A stretch of 64,000 nucleotides of DNA from Acidithiobacillus ferridurans (lineage in GTDB: Bacteria > Pseudomonadota > Gammaproteobacteria > Acidithiobacillales > Acidithiobacillaceae). Shown one piece after another: positions 36,181 to 46,994 of the stretch. The notes beneath the pieces were generated by a model that worked only from the letters and a program-made list of their open reading frames with translations, was not told the origin of the DNA and made no database searches. Within the stretch, counting starts at the first letter, position 1; the number at the start of each line of letters is the position of its first letter. The translations under genes were made by a program, and so were the position numbers. The stretch is taken from assembly GCF_003966655.1 (NCBI RefSeq), contig NZ_AP018795.1, positions 2,001,501 to 2,065,500 of the forward strand, read 5' to 3'.

Positions 36181-36271
36181 TGGGCGTCATCATCACCAAG
36201 CTGGGAGGTGTGGCCGCAAAAATACGCTACAATATTGGGACGTCATGGACGCCGATGAGGGGGAGTCGGGG

Positions 36272-36676
36272 ATGCGCGATCTGGAAGATCTCATGTGGAT
36301 GCAGGCCGTGGACATGCTGGAGCGTGCGGAACGCCTGCAGCGGCGTTTCTTTCAGCCGGCCCCGTCGGGTGGCCAGCCGGCTTGGCAGCCACCCGTGGAT
36401 GTCTTTGAGACCACTGGGGGACTGCGGATTGTCGTGGCTTTGCCCGGCGTGAGCCCGGAGGCCGTACGGGTGGTCTTCAGCGGCAACGTCCTTGTGGTCA
36501 GCGGACAGCGTCGTCTCTCCCTGGAGGTGCAAAGCGGGCGTATCCATCGTCTGGAGATTCCCTACGGCGTTTTCGACCGGCGCCTGCAGATTCCCGATGG
36601 CTTGACCTTGCAGGGCTGGGAAATGCGCGATGGCTGTCTCCATTTGTCCTTTCGCCAGCAGAGGGGTATGAAATGA
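36272..36676 (+). CDS. Small heat-shock protein, Hsp20/alpha-crystallin family
   Basis: A 134-aa ATP-independent holdase chaperone. The alpha-crystallin domain runs from PPVDVFETTGGLRIVVALPGVSPEAVRVVF (residues about 40-70) to the HRLEIPYGVFDRRLQIPDGL segment, the counterpart of the usual R-x-F-x-L-P. The C-terminal I-x-I/V motif is not evident. AGGGGGAG precedes the ATG at 36272; an in-frame ATG at 36245 is possible. Reading further upstream runs into intron debris and is rejected. The stop overlaps the lon ATG, so chaperone and protease form one heat-shock-type operon. Confidence 0.85.
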   Translation: MRDLEDLMWMQAVDMLERAERLQRRFFQPAPSGGQPAWQPPVDVFETTGGLRIVVALPGVSPEAVRVVFSGNVLVVSGQRRLSLEVQSGRIHRLEIPYGVFDRRLQIPDGLTLQGWEMRDGCLHLSFRQQRGMK

Positions 36677-39039
36677 ACGATACGCACACGGAGGCGAGCG
36701 AAAGCAGCAAGCTGGTATTACCGGAAGATGTTCTGCCGGTGCTGCCCATGCGCAATATTGTCCTCTTCCCAGGGGTGGTTCTGCCCCTCGGTATTGGTCG
36801 TGCGCAGTCGGTGGCGGCGGCCCAGGAGGCCATCCGCCAGGAGCGCCCCATTGCCTTGCTCTTGCAAAAGGATCCGGAAAATGATGCACCGGGTCCCGAT
36901 GATCTTTACCCGGTGGGTACGGTGGCCACTGTCCTGCGCTATGTGACCACTGGGGATGGCGGCCACCACCTCATTGCCCAGGGGGAAGGACGTTTCCGGG
37001 TGCGCGAATTTTTGCCGGATTATCCCTTTCTGGCGGCCCGTATCGAACGTCTGGAGGAAAGCACTGCCACCGGTTCGGAGCTGGACGCCCGCGTCCTGCA
37101 CCTGCGTCAGCAGGCCGCCGAAGCGCTGTCCCTCCTGCCGCAGGTACCCCAGGAACTGGCCCAGGCCATTGCCCATGTGGAGCAGCCCGGGGCACTGGCG
37201 GATCTGATTGCCAACTTTCTGGATCTCAAGGCCGATGAGCGCCAGCAAATCCTGGAAAACATCGACGTGCGCAGCCGCCTGGAGCAGGTCTCGCAGTTTT
37301 TGAGCTATCGCATCGAGGTCATGAAGCTCTCCCAGAAGATCGGCGAGCAGACCAAGGAGGTCATGGATCGCCGCCAACGTGAATACCTCCTGCGTGAGCA
37401 GCTCAAGGCCATCCAGCAGGAATTGGGGGAGGGGGAGGAGGGCAACGGCGAGCTGGAGGCCCTGGGCCATGCCATTGACGAGGCGCACCTGCCCGCCGAG
37501 GTGGAGGCGGTGGCCCGCAAGGAACTGCGTCGCCTGCAACGGATGCCTGAAGGGGCTGGCGAGTATGGCATGGTGCGTAGTTATATCGACGCCATCCTGG
37601 CCCTCCCTTGGGCCAAGGAAACCCCGGAGCGTGTCGACATCGGTGAAGCACGAAGCATTCTCGACGAGGATCACTACGACCTCGACAAGATCAAGCGGCG
37701 CATCCTGGAGCATCTGGCAGTACATCGCCTGAATCCCAACGGCAAAAGCCCCATTCTTTGCTTTGTCGGGCCACCGGGGGTGGGCAAAACCTCTCTGGGC
37801 CAGAGCATCGCCCGCGCCATGGGGCGCAAGTTTGTGCGCGTGAGCCTGGGCGGCGTCCATGACGAGGCGGAGATCCGCGGCCATCGACGCACCTATATCG
37901 GCGCCTTGCCCGGCAATATCCTCCAGGCTCTGGGCAAGGTGGAGGTGCGCAATCCGGTGATGCTCCTGGACGAGATCGACAAGCTCGGCGCCGGCGGTTT
38001 CCACGGCGATCCCGCCGCCGCCCTGCTGGAGGTGCTGGATCCGGAGCAGAATCGCACTTTTCGCGACACCTATCTGGCCATGCCCTTTGACCTCAGCCAC
38101 GTCTTTTTCATCGCCACCGCCAATGTCCTGGATACCATCCCCGGCCCTCTGCGGGACCGTATGGAGATCATCCCGCTCTCGGGCTATACGGAGGAGGACA
38201 AGATGCATATCGCCAGTCGCTACCTCGTGCCCCGGCAGCGGGAGGCGGCGGGCCTGACGGCGGAGCAACTGGTCCTGGAAGAGGATACGCTGCTGGCCCT
38301 TATCCGCGGCTATACCCGCGAGGCCGGTTGCCGCAGTCTGGAGCGCGAACTGGGGGCCATCTGCCGCTGGGTGGCGGTGCGCATTGCCGAGGGCGGCAGC
38401 AGCGGGATGCAGATTCATCCCGACGATCTGGCGACGATCCTCGGTCCCCAACGCTTTGAAAACGAAGTCGCCTCGCGGGTGGCCCTGCCCGGCGTGGCCA
38501 CCGGGCTGGCCTGGACGCCGGTGGGCGGGGATATCCTCTTCATCGAGGCCAGCAAGAGCCCCGGCAATGGTCGCCTCATCCTGACCGGGCAACTCGGTGA
38601 TGTCATGAAGGAGAGCGCCCAGGCGGCGATGAGCCTGGTCAAGGCGCGGGCGGCGGACTGGCAGATCGCCCAGGAGAGCATCGACAAGAGCGATATTCAT
38701 ATCCACATCCCCGCGGGTGCCATCCCCAAGGACGGACCCAGCGCGGGGGTGACCCTTGCCGTGGCGTTGATCTCCTTGCTCACCGGCCGCAAGGTGCGGC
38801 CGGATGTGGCCATGACCGGCGAGATCAGTCTGCGCGGCCTGGTACTGCCCGTCGGGGGGATCAAGGAGAAGGTCCTGGCGGCCCTGCGTGCCGGTATCCA
38901 CACGGTCCTATTGCCGGCGCGCAACCGCCGGGATTACGAAGACATCCCCGAGAACGCCCGTCAACAACTTACCTTCATCTGGATAGAACGGGTGGAAGAT
39001 GCAGTGGCGCAGGCGCTGGAAATGGGTCAGGAAGGGTAA
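36673..39039 (+). CDS. Lon protease (first copy), with Hsp20
   Basis: ATP-dependent serine protease of 788 aa. The N-terminal substrate domain begins [20 protein letters not shown]; the AAA+ module has Walker [14 protein letters not shown] (about residue 365) and Walker B MLLDEIDK; the protease domain has the Ser in [10 protein letters not shown] and the Lys in [11 protein letters not shown], completing the Ser-Lys dyad. A second Lon at 61262 is linked to clpPX, so this copy, coupled to hsp20 by a four-base overlap, is probably a stress-specialised paralogue. Identity is clear; the division of labour is inferred. Confidence 0.93.
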   Translation: MNDTHTEASESSKLVLPEDVLPVLPMRNIVLFPGVVLPLGIGRAQSVAAAQEAIRQERPIALLLQKDPENDAPGPDDLYPVGTVATVLRYVTTGDGGHHLIAQGEGRFRVREFLPDYPFLAARIERLEESTATGSELDARVLHLRQQAAEALSLLPQVPQELAQAIAHVEQPGALADLIANFLDLKADERQQILENIDVRSRLEQVSQFLSYRIEVMKLSQKIGEQTKEVMDRRQREYLLREQLKAIQQELGEGEEGNGELEALGHAIDEAHLPAEVEAVARKELRRLQRMPEGAGEYGMVRSYIDAILALPWAKETPERVDIGEARSILDEDHYDLDKIKRRILEHLAVHRLNPNGKSPILCFVGPPGVGKTSLGQSIARAMGRKFVRVSLGGVHDEAEIRGHRRTYIGALPGNILQALGKVEVRNPVMLLDEIDKLGAGGFHGDPAAALLEVLDPEQNRTFRDTYLAMPFDLSHVFFIATANVLDTIPGPLRDRMEIIPLSGYTEEDKMHIASRYLVPRQREAAGLTAEQLVLEEDTLLALIRGYTREAGCRSLERELGAICRWVAVRIAEGGSSGMQIHPDDLATILGPQRFENEVASRVALPGVATGLAWTPVGGDILFIEASKSPGNGRLILTGQLGDVMKESAQAAMSLVKARAADWQIAQESIDKSDIHIHIPAGAIPKDGPSAGVTLAVALISLLTGRKVRPDVAMTGEISLRGLVLPVGGIKEKVLAALRAGIHTVLLPARNRRDYEDIPENARQQLTFIWIERVEDAVAQALEMGQEG

Positions 39040-39110
39040 GATATCTGAGTCGTGTTACAGGTCTTGCCATCCGGATGCGGATGGCCCTGAAAGTCCGTCG
39101 GGCACAAATA

Positions 39111-39144
39111 AAGCACCTGGATGTTAAGCCAGGTGCTTGTTTTT
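39111..39144 (+). terminator. Rho-independent terminator after lon
   Basis: AAGCACCTGG (39111-39120) pairs perfectly with CCAGGTGCTT (39129-39138) around eight bases and is followed by GTTTTT. It also has A-rich sequence on the other side, so it can act for tRNA-Thr on the minus strand. Confidence 0.85.
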
Positions 39145-39146
39145 AA

Positions 39147-39222
39147 TGGTGCCGGCAAGAGGAGTCGAACCTCCGACCTACCGATTACGAATCGGTTGCT
39201 CTACCAACTGAGCTACGCCGGC
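39147..39222 (-). tRNA. tRNA-Thr (anticodon CGT)
   Basis: A 76-base minus-strand cloverleaf with acceptor GCCGGCG/TGCCGGC, D-arm AGCTCAGTTGGTAGAGC, anticodon loop TTCGTAA inside ACCGA/TCGGT, T-loop GTTCGAC, and encoded CCA. Confidence 0.96.
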
Positions 39223-39280
39223 GTGGGCGCGATTGTACCTGTCACCGGGCATGGCGACAAGAATCCACCGCGCTTGGTGA

Positions 39281-40504
39281 TCAGGCGGTCTTTTCCGCCT
39301 CTTCGGGTAACTCTTCCCGACGGTGGATGAAGAAGCCCTTGAGGTAGTTGCTTTCCGGCACCGCCGGGTGAACGGGGTGATCCATATCCTGACTGCCTTC
39401 GCCGATGATCTGGTAGTCCCCACGCTGGGCGGCAAAAGCGATCTGGCTGAGCAGCGTTTCCCGGCTCAGGTGATGCGAGCAGGATGCCGAGAACAGGATG
39501 CCGCCGGGGGTCAGCAGGCGCATGGCCATGTCGTTGAAACGGCGATAGGCGATGCTGCCTTCCTTGAAATCCTTCTTCGATTTGATCAGGGCCGGGGGAT
39601 CCAGGACGATGAGATCGAACTGCTCACCACGGTCGCGCAAATTATGCAGCGTCTCCATGGCATCGCCGTGAATGCTGCGCAAGCCCTCAACCTCGTTGCG
39701 TCGGGCGTTTTCTTCGAGGATCGCCAGGGCCGGTGCCGAACTGTCTACAGCGGTGACGGCACTTGCCCCGGCCTTGGCCAAGGGGATGGCAAAGCCGCCG
39801 AGATAGGCAAAGCAGTCCAGCACCCGGCGCCCCTGGGCAAAGTCCCGCAAGCGGCGTCGATTGGCGCGATGGTCATAAAACCAGCCGGTTTTTTGCCCGC
39901 CGCGCGGGTCAACCTGGAACAGGCAGTCGTTTTCCCAAACCTCCAGCCGCTCCGGGATATGCCCGAAAAGGACTTCGATGCGGTCTTCCAACCCTTCCAG
40001 TCGCCGCGCCGCGCCGCTGGCCTTCAGCAAAATGCCCGCCGGGCGCAGCAGACCCTGCAACGCCGCCGTGATCAAGGGCAAATCGCGATCCATGCCGAGA
40101 CTACCCGCCTGCAGCACCAGATGGTCCTCATAGCGGTCGATAATCAGGCCCGGCAAACCATCGCCTTCACCATGCACCAGGCGGTAAAAAGGCGCAGTGA
40201 ACAGACGCTCCCGCATCAGCAAAGCCTGCTGCAAGCGGGTGCGATAAAAGTCCTCGTCGATGCTGACATGCGGGTCACGGCTCAACAGGCGCGCACAGAG
40301 CAGGGTATGAGGATTGACGTGGGCGAGCCCCAGGGCCTTGCCCTGGGCGTCTTCCATCCGGCAGACGCTGCCTGGAGTGACGGCGGTGAGGGGAGTTTTC
40401 TGGACGTCGATTTCGTTGCTGTAGACCCATAGATGACCGGCGCGGAGGCGGCGATCCTCCTTGGCACGCAGGCGAAGAATGGGGTATGGGCTGGCAGAAG
40501 ACAT
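39281..40504 (-). CDS. rlmI: Class I rRNA methyltransferase, RlmI-like
   Basis: A 407-aa SAM-dependent methyltransferase. It has an N-terminal PUA domain (LRLRAKEDRRLRAGHLWVYSNEI), a central domain with RLVHGEGDGLPGLIIDRY, and the Rossmann methyltransferase core with VLDCFAYLGGFAIPLAKAGA, LIVLDPPALIKSK and SASCSHHL. RlmI makes m5C1962 in 23S rRNA; the catalytic cysteine is in SASCSHH. The start at 40504 (MSSASPYPIL) is preferred to a longer reading. Divergent from mtnA. Confidence 0.88.
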   Translation of the reverse strand: MSSASPYPILRLRAKEDRRLRAGHLWVYSNEIDVQKTPLTAVTPGSVCRMEDAQGKALGLAHVNPHTLLCARLLSRDPHVSIDEDFYRTRLQQALLMRERLFTAPFYRLVHGEGDGLPGLIIDRYEDHLVLQAGSLGMDRDLPLITAALQGLLRPAGILLKASGAARRLEGLEDRIEVLFGHIPERLEVWENDCLFQVDPRGGQKTGWFYDHRANRRRLRDFAQGRRVLDCFAYLGGFAIPLAKAGASAVTAVDSSAPALAILEENARRNEVEGLRSIHGDAMETLHNLRDRGEQFDLIVLDPPALIKSKKDFKEGSIAYRRFNDMAMRLLTPGGILFSASCSHHLSRETLLSQIAFAAQRGDYQIIGEGSQDMDHPVHPAVPESNYLKGFFIHRREELPEEAEKTA

Positions 40505-40657
40505 GAGTGGACCTGATGGTGAAAGCGGGAGTGCCCCGGAAGCATGGGGTCGGACGTTCCGGCGCATTTTACAGGCTTTTCAACTGCCCGTATATTGAGC
40601 ACACCATACCGCGGTGTTCCGCTCCCGACTGACCTGGTATCTTGCCGAGGAGGATGT

Positions 40658-41710
40658 GTGTCCAGTGCCGACCAAATTCGTGCCATCCGTTGGGAGGAGG
40701 GTCAGCTCTGCCTTCTCGATCAAAGGCTGTTGCCGCAGCAGGAAACCTGGTTGAAGCTCAGTGATTATCGCGCGGTGGCGGTAGCGATTCGGCGGATGGT
40801 GGTGCGCGGCGCCCCGGCAATCGGCATTACCGCCGCTTATGCCATGGCGCTGGCCGTGCGCGAGGCGAGCACACATGCGGACTGGCAGGCACGCCTGCTG
40901 AGTGCCGCCGACGAGATCAAGGCGGCACGACCGACCGCGGTGAATCTCGCCTGGGCGACAGACCGACAACTGGCATTGGCGCAATCGGCGTCTACCGCGG
41001 GGCAGGCCGTTGCCGCGCTTTTACAGGCCGCTCATGACCTGCTCCGCGATGACATCGCCGATAACCAGCGTATGGGCCGTTATGGTGCGGAGCTCTTGCC
41101 GGCGGAGGGCGGTATCCTCACCCATTGCAATACGGGCAGTCTGGCGACCGGCGGATACGGCACGGCACTGGGCGTGATTCGTGCAGGGATTTCCGCGGGT
41201 AAGCAGCTCCATATCTATGCTGATGAGACCAGGCCCTGGCTGCAGGGCGCGCGCCTCACCGCCTGGGAGTTGCAGAAGGACGGTATTCCCTTCCATCTCC
41301 ATGCCGACAGCGCCGCGGCCTATCTGATGCAGCAGGGTCTGATCCATGCGGTGATCGTTGGTGCCGACCGCATTGCCGCCAATGGCGACGCGGCAAACAA
41401 AATTGGCACCTACAGCCTCGCCGTACTGGCGCAATATCATCAGATTCCTTTTTATGTCGCGGCGCCTTTGAGTACGGTGGATTTCGCCATGCCCGATGGC
41501 GGCGGCATCGTCATCGAAGAGCGCCCCGCCGCCGAGGTACGGCAGTGTGCGGGCCATGCGGTGGCACCCGAAGGCGTCGAAGTGCGCAATCCGGCTTTTG
41601 ATGTCACCCCCGCCAGCCTGATCACCGCCATTATCACCGAGCGCGGCGTGGCGCGCCCGGGGTTTCCGGTGGCGCTCCAGGCGCTGGCCGCTGGCCACAT
41701 GCAGGCTTAG
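40658..41710 (+). CDS. mtnA: Methylthioribose-1-phosphate isomerase
   Basis: MtnA isomerises 5-methylthioribose 1-phosphate to methylthioribulose 1-phosphate in the methionine salvage pathway. The 350-aa protein has VRGAPAIGITAAYAMAL (about residue 47), ILTHCNTGSLATGGYGTALGVI with the catalytic cysteine (about 155), and GADRIAANGDAANKIGT with the catalytic aspartate (about 233). GTG at 40658 follows AGGAGG; earlier reading overlaps the divergent rlmI start. It relates to eIF2B-alpha proteins, but the MtnA signatures are clear. Confidence 0.93.
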   Translation: MSSADQIRAIRWEEGQLCLLDQRLLPQQETWLKLSDYRAVAVAIRRMVVRGAPAIGITAAYAMALAVREASTHADWQARLLSAADEIKAARPTAVNLAWATDRQLALAQSASTAGQAVAALLQAAHDLLRDDIADNQRMGRYGAELLPAEGGILTHCNTGSLATGGYGTALGVIRAGISAGKQLHIYADETRPWLQGARLTAWELQKDGIPFHLHADSAAAYLMQQGLIHAVIVGADRIAANGDAANKIGTYSLAVLAQYHQIPFYVAAPLSTVDFAMPDGGGIVIEERPAAEVRQCAGHAVAPEGVEVRNPAFDVTPASLITAIITERGVARPGFPVALQALAAGHMQA

Positions 41711-41766
41711 CCCCGCTGTGGCATAATGCCGTGTTGAAAAAATAATCAGGGGTACTCAGTCTCCAC

Positions 41767-44303
41767 ATGATCGAATTCGCCAAAGAAACCATTCCTGTCA
41801 GTCTCGAAAAGGAGATGCGCCAGTCCTACCTCGATTACGCCATGAGCGTGATCGTCGGTCGTGCCCTGCCGGACGCCCGCGACGGCCTCAAGCCAGTGCA
41901 TCGTCGTGTGCTCTTCGCCATGCACGAGATGAGCAACGACTGGAACAAACCCTATAAGAAGTCGGCGCGTGTCGTCGGTGATGTCATCGGTAAATACCAT
42001 CCCCACGGCGACACCGCCGTCTATGACACGATGGTGCGGATGGCGCAGGACTTTTCCATGCGCTACCCGCTCATCGACGGGCAGGGTAACTTTGGTTCGG
42101 TGGATGGCGACAGCCCCGCCGCCATGCGCTACACCGAAGTGCGCATGTCCCGCATTGCCCACGAGATGCTGGCGGATCTGGAAAAGGAGACCGTTGATTT
42201 CGGCCCCAACTACGATGAAAAGGAGATGGAACCGCTGGTCATGCCAGCGCGTATCCCCAATCTGCTGATCAATGGCTCGGCGGGCATCGCGGTCGGTATG
42301 GCGACCAATATCCCGCCCCACAATCTGACGGAAGTGATCAATGCCTGTCTGGCGCTGGTGGATGATCCAGAGACTCCGGATGAAGACCTGTTTACCTTGG
42401 TCCCGGCGCCGGATTTCCCGACGGCGGGCTTCATTCATGGCCGTGCCGGCAGTATCGAAGCCTACCGCACTGGTCGGGGCCGCGTGGTCATGCGCGCGCG
42501 CTGTGAGTTCGAGACGGACAAAAAATCCAACCGGCAGAGCATCATCGTCACCGAATTGCCCTATCAGGTGAACAAGGCCAAACTCATCGAGCGCATCGCC
42601 GAGATGGTCAAGGAAAAGCGTCTGGAAGGCATCAGTGACCTGCGCGACGAGTCCGACAAATCGGGTATGCGTATCGCCATTGAACTCAAGCGGGATGCCA
42701 ATGCCGACGTGGTGCTGAATAATCTTTACCAGCACACGGTTATGCAGAGCGTGTTCAATATCAATATGGTGGCGCTGCTGGACGGGGCACCGCGGACCCT
42801 CGGTCTGCGCGATCTGCTGCAGGCCTTCATCCAGCATCGCCGCGAGGTGGTCACTCGGCGCACCGTCTTCGAGCTGAAGAAGGCACGCGATCGCGCCCAT
42901 ATCCTGGAAGGCTTGGCGGTGGCTCTGGTCAATCTGGACCCGCTCATCAGCCTGATCCGGGCGGCGGCCAGCCCGGCGGAAGCCAAGGCGCAGATGCTGG
43001 CGAAGTCCTGGGAGCCGGGCATGGTCGCGGCGCTGCTGGTCGAACGTGGCGAACCCTCGGAGGGGATGCACGCGGACGGATATCACCTGTCCGAATTGCA
43101 GGCCCAGGCCATTCTCGATTTGCGTTTGCACCGTCTGACGGGGCTGGAGCAGGACAAAATCCGCGATGAATATCTGGCCTTGCTAGATCGCATCCGCGAG
43201 CTGCTGGAGATTCTCGGCTCGAAGACCCGGCTCATGGAGGTCATCCGCGAAGAGCTGGTGGCCATCCGCGATCAGTACGGGGATGCCCGGCGCAGCGAGA
43301 TCGTGGCGGATACCGGTGATATTTCGACGGAAGATCTGATTACCGAAGAGGAAATGGTGGTGACCTTCACCCACGCCGGTTATATCAAGGCGCAGCCGGT
43401 GACGGTCTTCAATGCCCAGAGACGGGGCGGCAAGGGCAAGATGGCCACTACCACCAAAGAAGAAGACTTTGTCGAACGTATGTTCTGCGCTTCGACCCAT
43501 GCCTATTGTTTGTTCTTCAGCAATCTCGGTAAAGTCTTCTGGCAAAAGGTGTATCAGTTGCCGCAGGCAGGCCGTGGCGCCAAGGGCAAGCCCATCGTCA
43601 ACCTGCTGTCGCTGGCGCCCACGGAGCGCATCACCGCCGTGTTGCCGGTGCGTGACTTTACCGAGGGCCAGTTTGTCTGCATGGTTACCTCCCTGGGTGT
43701 TGTCAAAAAGACACCGGTCATGGAGTATTCCCGCCCGCGCAGCCAGGGGATCAATGCCATCAACCTTGATCCCGGTGATCGTCTGGTCGCCGTTGGCCTC
43801 TCCGACGGGCAGCGCGAGTTCATGCTCTTTACTCGGCATGGCATGGCGGTGCGCTTCCCCGAGGCGAAGGTTCGGGCCATGGGTCGCAATGCCCGGGGCG
43901 TGCGCGGCATCAGTCTGGAAGAGAATGACCGGGTGATTTCGGCACAGTGGGTGGACTCCAGTCAGGTGATCCTTACCACTACGGCCAATGGTTACGGTAA
44001 ATTGACGAAAGTGGACGAATACCGCCGCACCAACCGGGGCGGGAAGGGCGTCATTGCCATCCAGACCAACGAGCGTAATGGCGACGTGGTCGGCGCGCTG
44101 GCGGTAACGGAGCGGGATGAGTTGATGCTGGTCTCCGACCACGGCACCCTGATTCGTATCGCGGTGAACAGCATCCGCCGTACCGGCCGGAATGCGCAGG
44201 GGGTGCGTTTGATTAATCTGGGCGAGGGTGAACAACTCGCGGGACTGGCATTGATTGCCGATACGGACGAAGAGGAGGGGAGCAGACCGATCTGCCCCAG
44301 TAA
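41767..44303 (+). CDS. gyrA: DNA gyrase subunit A (one frameshift near its end)
   Basis: GyrA is the breakage-reunion subunit of gyrase. The N-terminus ([20 protein letters not shown]), the catalytic tyrosine in AAMRYTE, the quinolone region [13 protein letters not shown], and six C-terminal DNA-wrapping repeats with the GyrA-box QRRGGKGK (about residue 554) are all present. As given, the frame runs straight into serC. If one G is added to the run GGGG at 44277-44280, the protein ends ...[11 protein letters not shown] at the TAA 44301-44303, giving about 845 aa and a normal gene boundary. Threonine at the E. coli Ser83 position is natural in several genera. Confidence 0.93.
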
Positions 44304-44310
44304 ATGTACT

Positions 44311-45399
44311 ATGAATCAAACCATTTTCAATTTTAGCGCTGGTCCCGCGGTTTTGCCCCACGTGGTTCTGGAACAGGTTCAGGCAGAGCTCCTGGATTGG
44401 CATGGCAGCGGCATGTCGGTCATGGAAATGAGCCATCGTGGTCCTGAATTCATGAAGATCGCCGCCGAGGCTGAGCAGGATCTTCGCGATCTCCTGGACA
44501 TTCCGGCCAATTACAAGATTTTGTTTTTGCAGGGCGGAGCGACGCTGCAATTCGCCATGGTTCCGCTGAACCTGCTGCGCGGTCATGGCAAGGCCAGCTA
44601 TGTACAGACGGGAATCTGGTCCAAGAAAGCGATTGCGGAAGCTCGGCGCTTTACTGCGGTGGAGATTGCCGCCAGCAACGAGGGTCGTCACGCCAGCTAC
44701 GTGCCCATGCAGGCGGACTGGCAGGTCAGCCCGGATACTGCATATGTGCACATTACCGGGAATGAAACCATCGGCGGCGTGGAGTTCGACTTCATTCCGG
44801 ATCTGGGCGATATCCCGCTGGTCAGCGATGCCTCTTCCCATATTCTTTCCAAGCCCATGGATGTCAGCCGTTTCGGTCTGATATACGCCGGCGCGCAGAA
44901 AAATATCGGCCCCGCCGGACTGACCCTGGTCATCGTCCGTGATGACCTCATCGGCCATGCACCGGCAAACACAGCCACCATGCTGGATTACGCCGTCTAT
45001 GCCAAAGAGGAATCCATGCATAATACGCCGCCGACCTTCGCCATCTATGTCGCCGGTCTGGTTTTCAAGTGGCTCAAACAGCTCGGCGGCCTGGAAAAGA
45101 TGGCGGAGATCAACGCGCGAAAGGCCCGGTTGCTCTATGACGCCATCGATGAATCCCGTGGGTTTTATGCCAACCCGGTGGAACCCCGCAATCGCTCACG
45201 CATGAATGTGCCTTTTACGCTGGCGGATGCGGCCATGGATGAAGCCTTTCTCAAGGGCGCCAGGAGTCATGGCTTGATCCAGCTCAAGGGACACCGCTCG
45301 GTGGGCGGTATGCGCGCCTCCATTTACAACGCGATGCCGGAGGCTGGCGTGCAGATCTTGGCGGACTACCTGCGGGACTTTGCCCGCCAGCACGGTTGA
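44311..45399 (+). CDS. serC: Phosphoserine aminotransferase
   Basis: SerC is the PLP enzyme converting 3-phosphohydroxypyruvate to phosphoserine, and also serves pyridoxal phosphate synthesis. The 362-aa protein starts [16 protein letters not shown], has the PLP lysine in [15 protein letters not shown] (about residue 195) and [11 protein letters not shown] and [16 protein letters not shown], and equals the E. coli length. It is out of frame with the repaired gyrA, seven bases after its stop, and 11 bases before serA, the previous enzyme of the pathway. Confidence 0.96.
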   Translation: MNQTIFNFSAGPAVLPHVVLEQVQAELLDWHGSGMSVMEMSHRGPEFMKIAAEAEQDLRDLLDIPANYKILFLQGGATLQFAMVPLNLLRGHGKASYVQTGIWSKKAIAEARRFTAVEIAASNEGRHASYVPMQADWQVSPDTAYVHITGNETIGGVEFDFIPDLGDIPLVSDASSHILSKPMDVSRFGLIYAGAQKNIGPAGLTLVIVRDDLIGHAPANTATMLDYAVYAKEESMHNTPPTFAIYVAGLVFKWLKQLGGLEKMAEINARKARLLYDAIDESRGFYANPVEPRNRSRMNVPFTLADAAMDEAFLKGARSHGLIQLKGHRSVGGMRASIYNAMPEAGVQILADYLRDFARQHG

Positions 45400-45410
45400 G
45401 GAGCGCCACC

Positions 45411-46994
45411 ATGCCGACCGTTTTGATCGCCGATAAAATGTCAGCACGCGCGGTAGAAATATTTCACGAACGTGGTATCGCCGTGGAGGTGAAAACCGGA
45501 CTGGGCAAAGAGGCACTTTGCGCGATCATCGGTCAGTACGATGGTCTGGCGATACGCTCGGCGACCAACGTGGATGCCGACGTGCTCGCCGCTGCCAGTC
45601 GCCTGAAGGTGGTGGGGCGGGCTGGTATCGGTGTGGACAATGTCGATATCCACGCGGCCAGCAAACGCGGCGTGATCGTCATGAATACCCCCTATGGCAA
45701 CACGGTGACGACCGCAGAGCATGCCATCGCCTTGATGATGGCGGCGGCACGGATGATCCCCCAGGCCACCATGAGCCTGAAGGCGGGGCAGTGGGAAAAA
45801 TCCCGTTTCCAGGGGGTCGAACTCTACCAGAAGACCCTGGGCGTCATTGGCACGGGTAATATCGGTTCGCTGGTGATTGCCCGTGCCCAAGGTCTGGGGA
45901 TGCGGGTCATCGCCTACGATCCCTATCTCTCCAAAATCCGTGCGGCCGATCTCGGTGTGGAACTGGTGGAGATGGATACGCTGCTGGCCCGCGCCGATTT
46001 TTTAACGGTCCATACGCCGCTGACGGATGCTACCCGGAACCTTTTCCGTGCCGAGACCTTTGCCAAAATGAAGCCGGGCGCCATTCTGGTGAATGCCGCA
46101 CGTGGCTGCATCGTGGATGAGGCAGCCCTATACGATGCCTTGAAATCCCGGCACTTGCGCGCCGCAGCTCTGGATGTTTTCTGTAAGGAGCCGGTGCATG
46201 GCGACAATCCTTTGCTGGAACTGGACAACTTCATCTGTACGCCGCACCTCGGGGCTTCCACTGAAGAGGCACAGGTCAATGTCGCCATCCAGGTAGCCGA
46301 GCAGATCAGTGCCTATCTGTTGCGCGGCGTGGTCCAGAATGCGGTCAATCTGCCGTCCGTCAGAGAGGAGGAATTGCCGCTGTTGCAGCCCTACCTCAAT
46401 CTCGGAGAGCGGCTCGGACTGGTTCTGGGGCAACTGGCAGGGTCCGGGCTGCGCGAAGTGGTGATCGAATATGCCGGCGAAGTTGCCGAGCTCAATACGG
46501 CGGCCCTCACCACCGCCATTCTCAAGGGCATTCTGCAAAGTTCCCTGCCGGAAACCATCAACGCCGTCAACGCCCCGGTGCTCGCCAAGGAGCGCGGCAT
46601 AGGCATCGAAACCCGCAAACGCGAATCAGCCGACGAACTGCGCGCCCGGATCGCGGTGACGCTGCGTATGGATCAGGGTGAGCGGGTGGCGGTGGGAACC
46701 CTGGTTCATGAGCATCAGGCCCGTCTGGTTCAACTGGATGGTATCGACGTGGAAATGCCTCTGGCGGGGGATCTGCTCTATATCCAGAATCGCGACGAGC
46801 CCGGTCTGATCGGGCGCATCGGTGGGTTGCTGGGCGCGGCGGGCATCAATATTGCGCAATTTCACTTGGGCCGCGAAAAACCGGCGGGGGCAGCGCTCTC
46901 CTTCATTGCCGTCGACCAGCCGCTGACGGCAGTGTTGCTGGAGCAGGTTGCCGCCCTCCCGGGAGTTTTGGCTGCGCGCATGTTGCGGTTATGA
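45411..46994 (+). CDS. serA: D-3-phosphoglycerate dehydrogenase, long form
   Basis: SerA oxidises 3-phosphoglycerate with NAD+, the first step of serine synthesis. The 527-residue protein has the substrate domain (VVGRAGIGVDNVDI), the Rossmann motif LGVIGTGNIGSLVIARAQGLG (about 142), catalytic VNAARGCIVDEAAL, Glu and His in CKEPVHGDNPLL and CTPHLGASTEEAQ, an intervening domain (about 330-450) and a C-terminal ACT domain (LYIQNRDEPGLIGRIGGLLG) for feedback by serine. GAGGAG precedes the ATG at 45411. Confidence 0.96.
   Translation: MPTVLIADKMSARAVEIFHERGIAVEVKTGLGKEALCAIIGQYDGLAIRSATNVDADVLAAASRLKVVGRAGIGVDNVDIHAASKRGVIVMNTPYGNTVTTAEHAIALMMAAARMIPQATMSLKAGQWEKSRFQGVELYQKTLGVIGTGNIGSLVIARAQGLGMRVIAYDPYLSKIRAADLGVELVEMDTLLARADFLTVHTPLTDATRNLFRAETFAKMKPGAILVNAARGCIVDEAALYDALKSRHLRAAALDVFCKEPVHGDNPLLELDNFICTPHLGASTEEAQVNVAIQVAEQISAYLLRGVVQNAVNLPSVREEELPLLQPYLNLGERLGLVLGQLAGSGLREVVIEYAGEVAELNTAALTTAILKGILQSSLPETINAVNAPVLAKERGIGIETRKRESADELRARIAVTLRMDQGERVAVGTLVHEHQARLVQLDGIDVEMPLAGDLLYIQNRDEPGLIGRIGGLLGAAGINIAQFHLGREKPAGAALSFIAVDQPLTAVLLEQVAALPGVLAARMLRL

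Noticed and set aside
35819-36271. N-terminal extension of the Hsp20 frame by about 150 codons
   Set aside because: The extension translates intron and RT debris and has no Hsp20 similarity; good ribosome-binding sites exist at the later ATGs.
36718-38901. Long open frame (about 727 codons) antisense to lon
   Set aside because: It mirrors the codon pattern of the GC-rich lon gene, has low-complexity His/Gly/Gln-rich translation and no recognisable domain; lon is unambiguous on the other strand.
42007-42033. Threonine at the GyrA position equivalent to E. coli Ser83, as a resistance mutation
   Set aside because: Thr is the wild-type residue at this position in several bacteria, so it gives no evidence of selected resistance.
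43183-45021. Open frame of about 612 codons antisense to gyrA and serC
   Set aside because: It crosses the gyrA-serC boundary and shows no domain; both sense genes are certain.
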